The translations under genes and the position numbers were made by a program. DNA of 64,000 nt, taken from positions 11,373,001 to 11,437,000 of the forward strand of contig CM032126.1 of assembly GCA_018894105.1 (NCBI GenBank), read 5' to 3'. This DNA is from Jacaranda mimosifolia (lineage: Eukaryota > Streptophyta > Magnoliopsida > Lamiales > Bignoniaceae). Under the pieces are notes generated by a model. The model did not search any database and was not told the origin of the DNA. It saw nothing but the letters and a program-made list of their open reading frames with translations. Positions 12,476 to 25,178 of this stretch are shown in pieces (position 1 is the first letter of the stretch; the number at the start of each line of letters is the position of its first letter).

Positions 12476-13240
12476 CAAATTATATTCAAATATAATATTT
12501 TCAAATGACATATCGATATTATATTATTTAATAATAATTCTTTTTCTTAAAATCTTAAAAAAGATATTGTCTGGTCTTATAATCATAATGTAAAATAAAT
12601 ATTATTATCAAATAAAATATTTTAATATTATAGTTTCTATACTATTTTAAAAAAAAAAAAAAAAGGCTCTTTATACTCACAAAGTGTCATTTTTTCACTT
12701 CTACGCCAAGTTATGTTTTACCTAAATTAACCCTGGAATTAACTCCTTCCCCACTCTTTGTCCATCTCTCCCATTATCTAATGGATTTTTCCCACTTATT
12801 CCCGCTTTCCCATAACTCCCCTCAAGTGTTTTCAACCATAGCTAGCATTTTATCGCCCTTTTTTTATTCTAAGGCCAAAAAGTCATTTCACTACAACCAA
12901 ATAATCAATAGATCTTTTCCTCAATTTTTAGAATCCACACCTCCCCAACCCCCTCCCCCTACAGGAAAAAAAGAAAAGAAAATTTGAGAGTTGAGAAAGC
13001 ATTACACGACCATCAATAAGGATTTGAGAAGCAGAGTAGAGGCAGTTACTTCCGGTAAGTAGCACCATCACACTAGAGTAGCTGGTGCTATAGTTCTTAT
13101 CTCATCTCTCTTGACATGTAATTATTCTCTTAATGATGTTTATTAAGTAACTTAGATGATGATGATTATAAATAAGGTCTATCTAATGATGCATATACTC
13201 TAACACAAAATCATATTCCAATGCTTTCCTATGCTTCCTA
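12476..13240. other. AT-rich intergenic sequence with a poly-A run
   Basis: No gene is supported. A run of A residues lies at about 12648-12664, and a pyrimidine-rich tract (12720-12990) contains a short proline/serine-rich frame with no family resemblance. This is the boundary between the retrotransposon and a former genic island. Confidence 0.5.
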
Positions 13241-13394
13241 ATGAACTCCCTAGCACTAGCCCTTAAATTCAAGCATGAAGTTGTTAGAGCAGGGTTTGAC
13301 AAGAGTCATTCTGTGATAGTGACTGAAGATGGACTCTTTCTTGCTTTTGGTTGGAATAATCATTGGTAGCTTGGTTCAAGTGCTGTTAAAATTG
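13241..13394 (+). pseudogene. RCC1-like repeat exon relic
   Basis: The frame from 13241 reads ALKFKHEVVRAGFDKSHSV, then VTEDGLFLAFGWNNHW, stop, LGSSAVKIG, and meets a GT donor-like site at 13395. The order (aromatic/Gly, SH-V--T-DG, FGWN--GQLG) is that of one blade of an RCC1-type seven-bladed propeller as found in plant RCC1/UVR8-like proteins. The usual GQLG appears as W-stop-LG: a TAG at 13367-13369 stands where CAG (Gln) is expected. No neighbouring blades were found, so this is a lone decayed exon. The family call is moderate because it rests on one short repeat. Confidence 0.5.
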
Positions 13395-14992
13395 GTGAGT
13401 ATTAATATTCAGGTCTTATTACATCTTTTCTTACATTGTTTCAGAATTTAAATTTTCAATAGTTTTCTTTTGATAATATTATTTGCTTGGTTTTACCTTT
13501 GATGTTTCACATTGTACATTTCAATTCATACACTCCATTTTTGACATTGTAAATTTTAGAAGAACAACCAAACATATCAAGTTAAGTTACGATTACCATT
13601 TCTGTAATTCTTTTTTCAAGAAAAGCTTACGATTAATATATATGTGTGTACTACCTCTTAAAATTGGAGGGGATGGTTAAGTCAGAGTAACATGTTTTTA
13701 TTAGTTTATAACAAACCATAAAAATCTTTTGATTTGGATTGAGTGGATGAGGAAACCATATATCTTAAATATCTGTTTGAATGCATGAATATGTCGCTGC
13801 AAAGGAATGCAGATTTGAAGACCAAGGATACTATGTGTATATAAATTTTATTATTATTTTGTTATCATTCGAATTTTGATTTATTTGGGATTTATTGAAA
13901 TTGTAGGTTTTGACAAAGTTCAAGTAAATATACGTAGACGTTATGAAGAGCAAAGATAATATATTAGTGGGACCTATTTTTTTCTTTTTTTTTCCTTACA
14001 AATTAGTAGAGGAATCTAAATTTTATTGCAATTTGAATTTTGTTTTGATAAATTACCGTTTTATATTGAAATTGAGAGTTCGTCTATGTGTAGACTAAAG
14101 GTGCCTTGGTATAGTCTTTATTCTCTCAAGCTCAACTACTGTGGTGGATCTTTTCTGTCTTTTAAATATCAACCTTCTTTTTCAGGGTTAATTACATTTA
14201 CCTTCATTCTAAAATAATTAAATTATCATTTTTTTTTAGTTATTTCTTCTTATTGTAAAGTTCTCCTCCCTGAGTTTATGTGATCAAAGACCCAACCCAA
14301 AATCATAATTAACTAATTTTCATCTGTTCTTTGATGTATTTTTTTTTATGATTGAAAAAATTACTCAATTATAAGAATTTTATTATACATTGATCTTTTG
14401 ATTTAATAATGTCTTTCCTATAAAATTTTATATAACTTTTTAACTGCCTTATGGTGACAAAAAATATGTTTATATAATTTATCAATTATTTTTTATTACA
14501 TTGAATAAAAAAAATTCAAAATAAAAAAAATCGCACTCAACAGAGTGTTTATGCAAGCGGAGACGGCATGCCACAGCCGCTAATAAGAAATAAATGAAAA
14601 TGCAAAATTTGCATTTACACATTAGTTGAATGGGATTATCATATTTGAAAAACTCTTGTAGATATGGAAGTGCAATCAGATTTGAAAAACTCTTCTAGAT
14701 TAGGAAGTGCATCCAAATATGGTTGTACCATGTTGAGCTTGCACTAAACAATAACTGTAGAAGTGGCAAAAATCAAATCAAAATCTTGTTTTAGGTATTT
14801 CGTAATTTTCCATTGCCTTTATGCGTTCTCCTTCACAATTTTATTCAAAGCCTCCTGTGCATACTCTCTGTCTCTCTCCAAACCCCCACCCCAAACAAAG
14901 TGTGCAATTGTGTGACGGACCAAGAAAAATCTTAGCCCTGTTGGCTTTCATTTTTGCTTTTGTTCCCATTGATGTAACACTTCCCTTCTTTC
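13395..14992. other. Intergenic or former intronic sequence, no gene seen
   Basis: AT-rich single-copy-looking DNA between the RCC1 relic and the thioredoxin-like pseudogene. Short frames here (for example 13483-13680 and 14026-14217) show no family motifs. No repeat ends were recognised. Confidence 0.45.
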
Positions 14993-15007
14993 TTTATATA
15001 TATATTA
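14993..15007 (+). promoter_or_regulatory. TATA box candidate of the thioredoxin-like pseudogene
   Basis: TTTATATATATATTA lies about 80-95 bp before the ATG at 15088, a typical plant TATA-to-start distance for a gene with a short leader. A CT-rich stretch (15061-15085) follows, as is common in plant 5' leaders. Confidence 0.45.
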
Positions 15008-15087
15008 GGACTATTTAACTTCCTATGAAAGACAGGCATAAAGGGTTGAAGGATTCTTTAAAAACTCTCTCTGTGTGTGTTTGTGAA

Positions 15088-18000
15088 ATGGTTGACGTGA
15101 TTAAATTATCTTGCAATTCTCTAAGGTTTTCTTCTTCATTGTTAACTTCTTTCTCTTCGTCTTTGAGCTTTTCTCAACGGGCTCTTTCCCTTAATCAAGA
15201 AGGACTGCATAGAAGGGTTGTTTCTCTTTCAGACATTTCGTCTATTGGTTGTGGTTTTGTTCATCCAATTGCATTCAAAACCCGAAAGCAATTGGCGTCT
15301 TTCAAGGTAAAGATTCCAACTTTCTTGACTTTTAATTATTTTTTCGACATGGGCTTGGATTTGATTTGAGAACAGTAGTTTTACTTGCTGAGACTGCAAA
15401 AGAAACCTATTAAGAATTATATTTCTTTGAAGCTTTTCAGTGTATGCCATTTTTTTATCATGTATCAGGTAAATTAAATTTAAGTTTAGATCAAAAAATT
15501 GGACCATTGGTTCGCAAATTACTTTACATTCAAATGTTTGATTTATGTAGAGGTTTTGAGGATTATCGATGAAGTTTTCAGGATAAACTACAATAGCTAA
15601 ATTGCATATATACTGGTTAAATCTGCTCACTTATGGGGTCTGATTCCAGGACACTAATGATTTATGGAAGAATTGTGAACATGATTATGGGGTTTCAACT
15701 ATTAATTACTAAAATTGAATTATTTCCTTTTTGGCACAATGACTTGCGATTGTCTTGATTGTTTTGATAAATTTAATTAGATAATTGTTACTTATTATGA
15801 AGAAATACATATTAAAGCATGCTATTTTATGTTTCCATATCTTTTCATGCTACTTGTATTATTATAAACAAAAATAGAATTTTATCGGATCATGGAAACA
15901 TGGACTTCAAAGCATTAGGACAAAATTATAATTAAACTCCTGGGATTTTGAAAAATTACTTGCACATTGTTTATTGGACTGAGTCAGTAGATCCCTTGTA
16001 ATCTTGCAATTATTCACCTTCATAGTTTGATAAATTACACTTATATCCCTTTGTTATGCTTGGTATTTGGATCCAAAAATACACAAGAATCTAACTAGAG
16101 TAAAATAGAAACTTCACTAAGCATTTTTTGTTACATACAATAACCAAAGAGGGGTAATTGTTATGTCAATGAGGTCACTGTAATTATCATTTTTGAGGTG
16201 GAAAGTTTGTAACTATCCTAATTATTAGGGGAGGACAGGTGTCAATCATTTCTCTTAGTAATTGGATTCAATAAGCTGCAGGATCCTTATGTATTCTTTC
16301 AATTTTGTAAGGGTCTTTTTTGCTCTAGGGTATGTGTGAAACTTATAGTTTCTAGTCTTGTAACACCTGCATGGTTCAAGTTTTCTCTGAGTTTGATTAG
16401 TTTTTGATGGTGCTAATGCTGGAATCTATCTCTAACACATTGCCACAAAGTAACTAATCTTGGCTTTGTGCATTGTTTTGAAGTGTTTCAGTTCATTCAG
16501 CATGTTGCTTTGTCCTTTATTGTCATCGTTTGAGTACATATGACTAGTATGGGTAGCATTATTTCATCATCCACTTAAATTCCTAGCTTAAACATATTGA
16601 GTAACGAATATGTCCTTCTTTCTAAACAGTTAAAGTTCTACATAAGATAAAAACAAAATAACAAATCACCATGCTGCCAAACTTAGCTAAGATCTACCAA
16701 TATATCTTCTAAAAGTTGCCTAAATTCCAATTTAAATTTTGATAGATCATAAAAGATTCTGCCTATGTTTGGAATCCCTTGCATGATTAAAGTGGTAATT
16801 TAGGTGTAATTCATGTCTTTCTTCCATCAAATGCTTTAGTTTATATGGTTTGCATTAATTTGAATGTGCCTCTCTTTCCTATCTGCCCTTTGTATAGTTT
16901 TATGTATTTTAAAATGCATAAAGAAAAGCATGAAGATTTATAGTTTGACCATGCCTTTTTCTTGTGTGTATTTATGAGATATACCACATAAAGTCCATCG
17001 TAATCTTTCATATAGAGGATCCAGCAATGCCAAGCATACTTGGTAGAAATTTTGACAGATGATGCAACTCTAATTGTTCCCCAAAACTTTTTGATGTGTA
17101 ATTTAGTAATCCTAACTTTGTCTTTTTTCTTTTTCTCATACTTCTTGACTGTTCATTGCAGATATTCTTCAACAAAAATTCAAAGATACAACAAAATATT
17201 AAAAAGAAGAAGAAGAAGAAGAAGAAGAAGAAGAAGAAGAAGAAGAAAAACAAAACAAAAGGTCATATGGATCAAGAAACTTTAAATGATGCAAACCTTT
17301 AAATGGCCACTGCACCTATTCACATATAGAAATATTAGTAGATAGAGCTTCTTGGAACAAAAGGTCTCTCCATCATCATTGGCATCAAACCTCTACAATG
17401 CCATTAGTCTAATAGTTGTGGCAAGAGTTGTTTCTAGTGAAAAGTATTTATGCATCAAGGTGGATTTGATTATTTTAGGCTGAGTGTTGCTCTCCAGTAT
17501 GTTTCTATTAACATGAAAACAAAAGATAAACAATTTTATTTTACTTTGTATAAAGGTCATTTTTTATTTGGATGTAATGCTGTGAATGGAGTGGCGGACA
17601 AGGTGCCACACAGTTGATCTTTAGGGCCATCCAGATAAGAAAATGACTATATGGAATTTTTGGAATAAAATTGAACAAATCTATTTTTCACATGGGAAAT
17701 TTTGTGCTTTGTACATTTTGTGTACGTATGTTCTTCTAATTAGATTTGAGGAACTATTCAGTTTGATAAAGTCTTTAATCATGTTTCCATAAAAGAAATG
17801 TGAGTTTTGGTGTGGTATGCGTTTGTGAATTTTTTATCTTCAGATACTAGCAAGATCTGACAACATCTTTCCTCAAGTTAATGATGCCTATTTTGCTGGT
17901 GACTCGTGTTAGCTACATGCAACTATTACTGAAATTGAGTAGCCCAAGTGGTGGGAAAGAAATGCAGGCCCAAACATGATTGATATTCACTCCACGCAAG

Positions 18001-20186
18001 AATTTTTGAATGCCTTGAATGAGGTTGGAGATAGGCTAGTTATTGTTGAGTTCTATGGAACATGGTGTGCTTCCTATCTAGTACTATTTCCCAAGGTAAT
18101 CTTTAATTTCTAGGATGTTTATTCCACTATGCATTATCATTACCATGTCAAATAGACTTCTGAAAGGTAATTGTTCCTTGGGGTGACATCTTCTGATACT
18201 AATGCTTAATGAATCATTATGAAAGTTTCAAGTTTAGAATATTTCTAGGTTACCGGAAACAATGAACCATTCTTGTTATAGATCAAAGTCTTGTCAGTCT
18301 AGTGGAAGGAATGTAGTTAGATAGATCAAAATTTTAACCTATAGATTCCTTATCCTAACTTAAGATTTTTATTGCTTAGATTGCTTTTCTAAGTTTAGCA
18401 CCATCACTTTTTCCTAGAGAGCTCATTAAAGATGTTATATTATTTACCTCACGGTTTATCTTTGATGACGTATGACATATTGCACGAGTACTTTGTTAAT
18501 ATAGGTGTTCAACTTGGTCTTTTTACTAAAGTTCAAATAGTGCAAAGATGTTATGTAATATGATCTTGTGCTCTATTTTGGATGAAGTCACTAATCTTAG
18601 TAAAGCCAATTCAATAGCTTGGTTGTTCTAGGAAGAATATACTACCCCTTAATGCAAAATGATAACAAAACAAAAAGGAGAAATATTTATTAAGTTCAGG
18701 TCTAGAAATCTAAGATTGACTTGAAAATTGCACATACAATATAAATAGATAAAACTTAAGTAGTTCTATTGCGACAAAAATTATTGTTATTGGACTAGAC
18801 AAAATCTTGATGTGAACACATTGGTTTTGTTATCATCTCCTTTTCCATTTATCATTGGACTTCCTCATATGCTTTTTTCTTGATTCAAGTAAATATATGT
18901 CAGCTTCTAGTTAAGTTCATAGCTGAGAAAATAGGCAATCATTGACTTTCTTATACTCAATAAAATAATATTGGTTTAAAAATTACTATGAGCAATCTAA
19001 CAATGTGATCCATTATCAGCTTTGTAGAATTGCATAGGAACATCCTGATATCTTGTTCTTGAAAGTCAATTTTGATGAAAACAAGCCCAGGTGCAAGAAT
19101 TTGAACATGAAGGTTCTTCCATATTTCCACTTCTACAGTGGAGCAGATGGGCAGCTTGAGTCTTTTTCTTGTTCCCTTGCCAAAGCTAGTTTCTTGCTTC
19201 GGCTCTTTCCAATTAAATATTTTTTAATGTTATATGTGAGGTTCACGAATTTGCAATTGAGATAACTTATGGAAGTTCACATTATATGATATTTTTACTC
19301 ACAATTTTACTGCAAATTGCTGATCACTAAATGTGTTGTTCTGTTAGTGCATGAGATACAAGATATGTAGTTGAGAAATGTTATGGGCTAATTTAGATCT
19401 GGAGAATGCATTGCTTCAAATGGTCAAACTACTAGTTACTAATTAATTATCCAAAATGACTATAGCAAGCTACCATTATGGGTTTCCCAAAGAAACAAAA
19501 GTTAAAATGAGGACATTGGGTGTTGAAATAGGGATTATTCGAGGTACTCTTGGTTGCTCTTGGGTTGTCGACTAGTTATTCCACAACCAATTACAAACTA
19601 GTACATTCTTTTATTCAGGAAGACCTCATTTACATGTGTATACCTACAATTAATTAGGGAATAACCATTTGGATTCTACTGCTTATGCCAGGGCACAATG
19701 GAAATGGTGGAAAAATTACTAGGTTAATTTCTTTGAACCCCATGATGCACTCCAATGTTGGTACGTTTTTTAAATAAACCAAAATTTGTAACTGCATAAT
19801 CTATTATTTTTTTATTTTAACGGCAGTTCCAAGAAAACATACTTCTTTTTTCTTTGTTTAAATATAGCCAAAGTGATAGACGTACCATTCCTTTATTGCC
19901 CATGCTAAATAACATCAATAATCTTGAAGTTAAACTATTGCCTTTAATATTATATTTAGAACTGGAAGCAACTTTTTCTTTTGTTTTGTTTTATTAAACT
20001 ATAGCAAGCCTTCTTGACATGTTATCAAAAAATTTACTTCTTATTGTCAAAAATTTCTGGCAGTTTCAGAAAATTAAAGATGCCATTGAACTACACAACA
20101 TGCCTCGCTGCAGTATTGGTCCACCTAAAGGCATTAGAGATCTAAACTTTGAAAGCCCCTCACCTCCAAAGGAGAAGCTAGCATAA
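15088..20186 (+). pseudogene. Thioredoxin-like 2 (ACHT1/ACHT2-type) pseudogene, four exons
   Basis: Exons at 15088-15306, 17844-18095, 19020-19184 and 20064-20186 stay in phase and rebuild a chloroplast atypical Cys/His-rich thioredoxin. Exon 1 is Ser/Arg-rich like a plastid transit peptide. Exon 2 has [16 protein letters not shown] and the active-site strand [10 protein letters not shown]. Exon 3 has [11 protein letters not shown] and [19 protein letters not shown]. Exon 4 has FQKIKDAI and CSIGPPKG and ends in TAA. Functional relatives use a WCxxC centre to move disulfide electrons in the stroma. Here the centre reads WCASY (Tyr codon 18075-18077), so the second cysteine is lost. In-frame TAG stops lie at 17910, 17940 and 19035. 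Intron 3 would need a GC donor (19185-19186); the other introns are GT-AG. Introns are retained, so this is a duplicated, not a processed, copy. Family identity is strong; function is lost. Confidence 0.88.
17203..17247 (+). repeat. (AAG)n microsatellite
   Basis: About fifteen AAG units in intron 1 of the thioredoxin-like pseudogene. The long Phe and Arg runs in overlapping frames are artefacts of this repeat. Confidence 0.95.
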
Positions 20187-21321
20187 TCATTTGGACGTAG
20201 TTCTTCTTGATACAAACAATTACTTTGTACTGTTGCATTTATGTTTGCTGCGTTTGTGGAATCCACAATAGTAAGGATTATGTATAATTGCAATTGTCCT
20301 CCTAAAGCGAAATTGAAAGGTATCATTCTGCTGCATTGTTTGTATAAGGTAATGGCTATTCTTTACATAGTATTTATTGAGTGGAATTGATTGCCGGCAA
20401 TTGCTATGTTGTGAGAAAATCAATTGGTCCAGTGTTGGTATTTTTGCTTAACCACAACTTTTGTTTCTATCTAGTCATTTATTTTTATTTGTTTTTCTTT
20501 TTTATGCTTGGAATAGGAATTTAGAAGATCTCCCGCTGTGTGTATGTGTGAAGTTTTTAGGTTGAGTAGTTTTGATGCTTCTACTTCTTACAAAATACTA
20601 CTCCAAACAAGTGTCAAGATGTTTAATTAATTGATCAACTGAAATGATGTGCATTGGTAGATAAAAATTTGAATAAAGTTGTAATATTTTAAATGCATGT
20701 TTGAGGCATCCATATTCTTGAGGAAAAAATATTGGTTGGGAAGATCAGGCTCAGCTTGTGTGAATATGTTCCATTAACGAAGCCAAAAGTTTTATGGTGG
20801 GCTTTGGCCATTGAATAGTAATGAGAGGGTTAGGTGTGTGTACCATATTGAATATGGTGCCTTCATATATGATTCTTGTGAGTTGTGATGCTCTCTAAAA
20901 TTGAACTTCTATGGTGCCTCACAAGAATATTATAGAACCACATAACCTATACACACACATGTATCTTATGTAGTAAAGCACATATAAGAGGAACTCAAAT
21001 ATTGTAAACAATAAAGGATTGTTTTTAACATTGTTGTGTATGCAGTTTGAATTACACGTTCTATCATGTTTTATATCAAATGACAAGTTTTTTTTCCCTT
21101 TTTTTATAATATATAGAGATTATTGATGCTTTTCTATAAGAGATAACACATAACAAGAATTGTATTATTGTGTAAACACCCAACCCATGGACAGACACAA
21201 TCAAGAAACGCAATATTAAAAACACTAAGTAGATTTTTTTTTTTCTAGGACTCATATAAAATAGGAAAATCCTTAGTCAATTTCATATCAAATTCTTTTT
21301 GTGCAAATCAAATCTAATTAC
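20187..21321. other. Intergenic sequence downstream of the pseudogene
   Basis: Ordinary AT-rich DNA, probably including the former 3' UTR of the thioredoxin-like gene. No coding region or repeat boundary is visible before the Mutator-like element. Confidence 0.45.
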
Positions 21322-21331
21322 ATTTGATTAA

Positions 21332-23001
21332 GGGTGAATTACTGCTACCACCCTTGAGATTTGACGTAATTATGAAAAAGTCCTTGCTTTTTCAAAAATT
21401 ACAAAAAAAATCCCTGAGGTTTGTCGCCGTGCAACAATTTAACCCAGTCGTTAGTTTTCGTTACGGTTTTCACAATTTGCCCTTACAATTGTAGTGTAAA
21501 ATTTTCAAAATACCCTTCTGCTTAATTACCTCAAATATGACTATTGTTGACCTTATTTTCATGACAAAAATACCCTCGAAGGTGGTACCGTCATATTTTT
21601 AAGTTGTCGAAGGATTTAATAGTAATCTTAATATACTATAGGAGTTTAAGTATAAGATAATTAAAATTACCTACATATATATATAAATATATATGATACA
21701 TACATATATATTTTGAATAATAAAAAAGATATATGCATATATATACCTATATATATACACACCAAACCATCCACCCCCAAGCTCCCCATTGACCAAATCT
21801 AGCCGCGACGGCTGCTGGCAACAACCGCCGTGGTGGTGTTGCATGCTCAATTGCCTGGCCATGGCCAGGTGACTTGTGGCTTACTGCTACCATGGCAGCC
21901 ACAACGAAAGAAGAAAGGGAGGAGGGTTAAGGGGAAGGTGGGCAAGGGTTTAAATTTTTTTAAAAATAATTATCTTTTTTAATTAATAAATAATTTAATT
22001 AAGATACATATTTATTTTTTTATTTATTGTATTTTGAATTAATTAATAAATTTAAGTAAGTTTCATTAATTATTTTAGAGAGATTTATTATTTGAATAAA
22101 TATTTTTAATTTAAATATGATTATTGTTTTAATAAATAATATAATTAAATTTAAAATTTTATCTATTCTATTTAATAATTAAAATAGTTAAAAATACACA
22201 TATTTTGATTTTTTTTACTTATTTATTCTTAAATAAGATAGTTTTTAATTTTTTATTTATTTTTTTTGTTAATTAATAATTTTTTTACTTGTTTATTGTT
22301 ATTTTAGATAGATTTATTATTTGATTAAATATTTTAATTATTTTAAATATCTTTAATTTATATATGATTATTATTTTAACAAATAATATAATTTAATTTT
22401 AAAAAAATTATCTTTTTAATAAATAATTTAGTTGAAAATACATATATTTAATTTTTTTACTTATTTATTCTTAATTAATATAGTTTTTAATTTTTTATTT
22501 ATTGTATTTTTAATTAATAAAGTTAACTCAATTTTATTAATTATTTTAGATATATTTATTATTTGAATAAATGATAAATATCTTTACTTTAAATATGATG
22601 TCTATTTTAATAAATAATTTAATTAAATTTAACTAAATTATTTTAGATATGGTTATTAGTTTAATATTGCTTAATTTGTAATTCAAGTAATAAATATTTT
22701 ATTATTTAATATTATTAGATAAATTTAATTATATAAATAGATTATTTCAAATATATATGCTATTTAACATAATTCAAAATTTTAAGATATTATAACACAT
22801 AGAGAGGCATTTAGGACTTTAGCCATCAAACAAAATTTTAATTTTTTTAATTTTTTTTATCAGGGACATTTTTGACTTTTCACATTTTCCTTCTACCTTA
22901 CAAATATGTTTGTCAATTTAGGGGAATTTTTGTAATTTTCAAAACAGCGAGGATCTTTTCGTAATTGCGCCATACCTTAGGGATGGTAGTCATAATTCAC
23001 C
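21332..23001. mobile_element. Non-autonomous Mutator-like TIR element with 10-bp target duplication
   Basis: The left end GGGTGAATTACTGCTACCAC and the reverse complement of the right end (GGTGAATTATGACTACCATC) are imperfect inverted repeats that extend inward for roughly 100 bp; both arms contain the AATTACAAAAA and TCC-TGAGG-type blocks. ATTTGATTAA flanks both ends (21322-21331 and 23002-23011), a perfect 10-bp duplication in the 9-11 bp range of Mutator-like elements. The 1.67 kb interior has no transposase. It holds a GC-rich core (21760-21950) and a very AT-rich tract (21960-22800). Confidence 0.8.
21760..21950. other. GC-rich core 1, inside the Mutator-like element
   Basis: A GC-rich island in AT-rich surroundings, preceded by TA repeats. 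It starts C-rich (CCATCCACCCCCAAGCTCCC), contains CTAGCCGC, CGGCTGCTGGC and TGGCCATGGCCA, and ends G-rich (GGAGGGTTAAGGGGAAGG). It shares architecture, and partly sequence, with the islands at 24151, 50790 and 58787. Confidence 0.6.
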
Positions 23002-23225
23002 ATTTGATTAATAATGATGAGTATAATATCAATTATTTTGTAATTGGTTACCTTCTTCCTTTTTAAATATAAACGAAATGCATAGTAAGAGCGTAGTTCC
23101 CTTGCACCAACAAGTGAAATGCTTCTCCATTTTTATTCTTCCTTTTTAGAATCATCTTTCGATTAACTATATATATATATATAATAAATTAATAGAAAGA
23201 AATTGTCTCCTTTTCTGTCCCAAAA

Positions 23226-23660
23226 AGCTTCAATGACACCGTACAACGCATCCAAACAAACTCGTCATATTTCTACGTGAACTACATCATCATTACTCCA
23301 TTCATGCTTTTCATTAGTTTACTATAGCACCCGATGTCCCTCATTGTGTTCATTCCCATGGTGTTTGCATGGCTATTTCTGTATTTTCTCCGTGATGAAC
23401 ACATCATCGTATGCGGGTATTAGGTGGATGAACGAGTGATCAAGTTGGTTCTATCGATCGTTATGGTGGTTTTGTTGCTCCTGACGCACACGATGGTGTT
23501 CTTGGCGAGGCTGGTGGTGGGGATGGTGGCGGTGGTGGTGGCTCATAGGGTGTTTAGGAGAACAAATGATTTGGTTTTTGATGAGAAAGAAGGCAGTAGG
23601 TGCCATGAGAAAATGGTGGCGATAGCTCATACTGTCTTCAATTTTTGCAAAAAATTCTAG
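23226..23660 (+). pseudogene. PRA1 (prenylated Rab acceptor) family pseudogene, 5'-truncated
   Basis: The frame reads SFNDTVQRIQTNSSYFYVNY, a hydrophobic block with HPMSLIVFIPMVFAWLFLYF, then LRDE, VDERVIKLVLSIVMVVLLLL, a second hydrophobic block, and FRRTNDLVFDE near the end. This is the order of plant PRA1 proteins: the R--TN--YF--NY entry motif, two paired membrane hairpins, FLRDEP, DDRVV, and a -RKTDDLFLDEE tail. Relatives sit in endomembranes and bind prenylated Rab GTPases. TAG stops at 23325 (where Trp is usual before HP) and 23421 interrupt it. The N-terminus is missing: only TA-rich sequence precedes it. Plant PRA1 genes are commonly intronless, so no intron is expected. Non-functional as it stands. 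Confidence 0.82.
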
Positions 23661-24150
23661 CATCAGTCATGAACTGACAGTGACTAATGTAGTTATAGTA
23701 GATCTGGTTTATGTGATATATTTCAATCAATCCACACTGTCCATTCATTTTAACCGATCACTTGCTAAATAAGTTTGATAGACTTACTACTTGTACAACC
23801 TAAGATCTATGCATAGTGGTTGTCTTGACCACCAATAAAATACTGACACCTATTAAGAACTCGAAAAGGATTAAAAGGGGGGGTTGTCTTGGGTCCGATA
23901 TAAATAAATATATTAAAATTAATAAAATAAAATTATATTACATAAAAAGTGAATATAATATCATATAAGAAAATACTACAACAAATTTTTAGCATATGCA
24001 TTAAATATGCCAAACCAATTTTTTTATTTTTAAATTTAAAAAAGATTATTTGTTTACATAATTTTATATATTTATATACATATATATTCAATATTCTTAA
24101 TCTATAAATATACATTTATAAATACATGTATATATATATTATATATAACT
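23661..24150. other. AT-rich intergenic sequence
   Basis: No gene is seen. From about 23900 the DNA becomes TA-repeat-like and leads into GC-rich core 2. It may be part of a TIR element whose ends I could not locate. Confidence 0.4.
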
Positions 24151-24497
24151 CTCATTCTCCCACCCCCAACCCCTACACCACTGCCCCGCTCCCACCCCAT
24201 CGCATCGTGTGATCGCTTTTGAACAATAGCCAAGCTGCCTATGAAAATGGCGACCCAGGCCGCCGACGCGAATATGGCCATGGCTACTGTTTTTCAGGCT
24301 GCCATGGTTGGCCATTCGCACTGTTGGCGATGGTCGTCATTTTCACGCCTAATATGGCCAAAATGGCAACCATGGCAGTTGTTTTTTAGGCCACCATGAT
24401 CTTTGCAGTTCAAGGATGCCATGGCCCTAGTAGCTAAAGTAGGAAGAGGGGTGGGGGAGTATAGGTATGGTGGTTTGGGGGGAGGGGCAAAGGGGTT
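24151..24497. other. GC-rich core 2, flanked by TA repeats
   Basis: It begins CTCATTCTCCCACCCCCAAC and ends with G-tracts (GGGGTGGGGGAG, GGTTTGGGGGGAGGGG). The middle is rich in GGCC, CCATGG and ATGGCCA words. TATATA-type sequence lies on both sides. No conserved protein frame was found. It has the same C-rich to G-rich layout as cores 1, 3 and 4. Confidence 0.55.
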
Positions 24498-25178
24498 TTA
24501 TATGTAAATATATATATATTTAAATATATAATATATTTAATATAAATAAATATATGTATATAAAAAAATATATCCATATATTTTATATTTTTTATAGATA
24601 GGATTAATTTGAACTATTAATTTTTTTCAAAGGATCCAATGGTTGATATTTACGGAAAAATTATCATTTAAGTAGCAAAAAATACAAAATTAGTTGCACT
24701 AGTCGTGCGTGGATTACATAAAGTATTTTATATTTATTTAATCCTAATAATAGTAATGGATTACATCTAAAACCAATAGAAAGTTACCTATTATAGAAAA
24801 TTTGATGAAGTACACATATCATAATTTTAAGATATGAGTTATGACTTAGGTCAGTCAGCAACTAGGATGACTAATGCTAGAACTTTCTATGTCTCTATAT
24901 CCATGTTTATCTAAGGGGATTTAACTCTGGTTCAACAATGTGTTAAATGTTGGGTAATAACACTCAATAGAAATTCTCCACATTGCATTCGTATAAAGGT
25001 AAGTGGAAATGTGTTTTTGTAACAATGGAACTTCACTTTTAGTGAAAAATGGTTGCAATTGAGAGAAGAAAGAGCTAACCACGTATGGCCATCGGAAAAT
25101 CAATTATTATATGTTGTTTAGCTTTAAAAAGGCATAGAGAAAATTAGTATGATCAAGTTGGTTAAGGTATAGTTAGGA

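Noticed and set aside
15900..16260. Possible MITE in intron 1 of the thioredoxin-like relic
   Set aside because: Text resembles TIR-element arms, but the two sides do not match as inverted repeats.
17008..17285. Phe-run and Arg-run frames on the two strands
   Set aside because: Produced by the (AAG)n microsatellite.
24425..24497. Possible G-quadruplex in core 2
   Set aside because: G-runs are present but a regular four-run pattern with short loops is not clear by eye; left as part of the core description.
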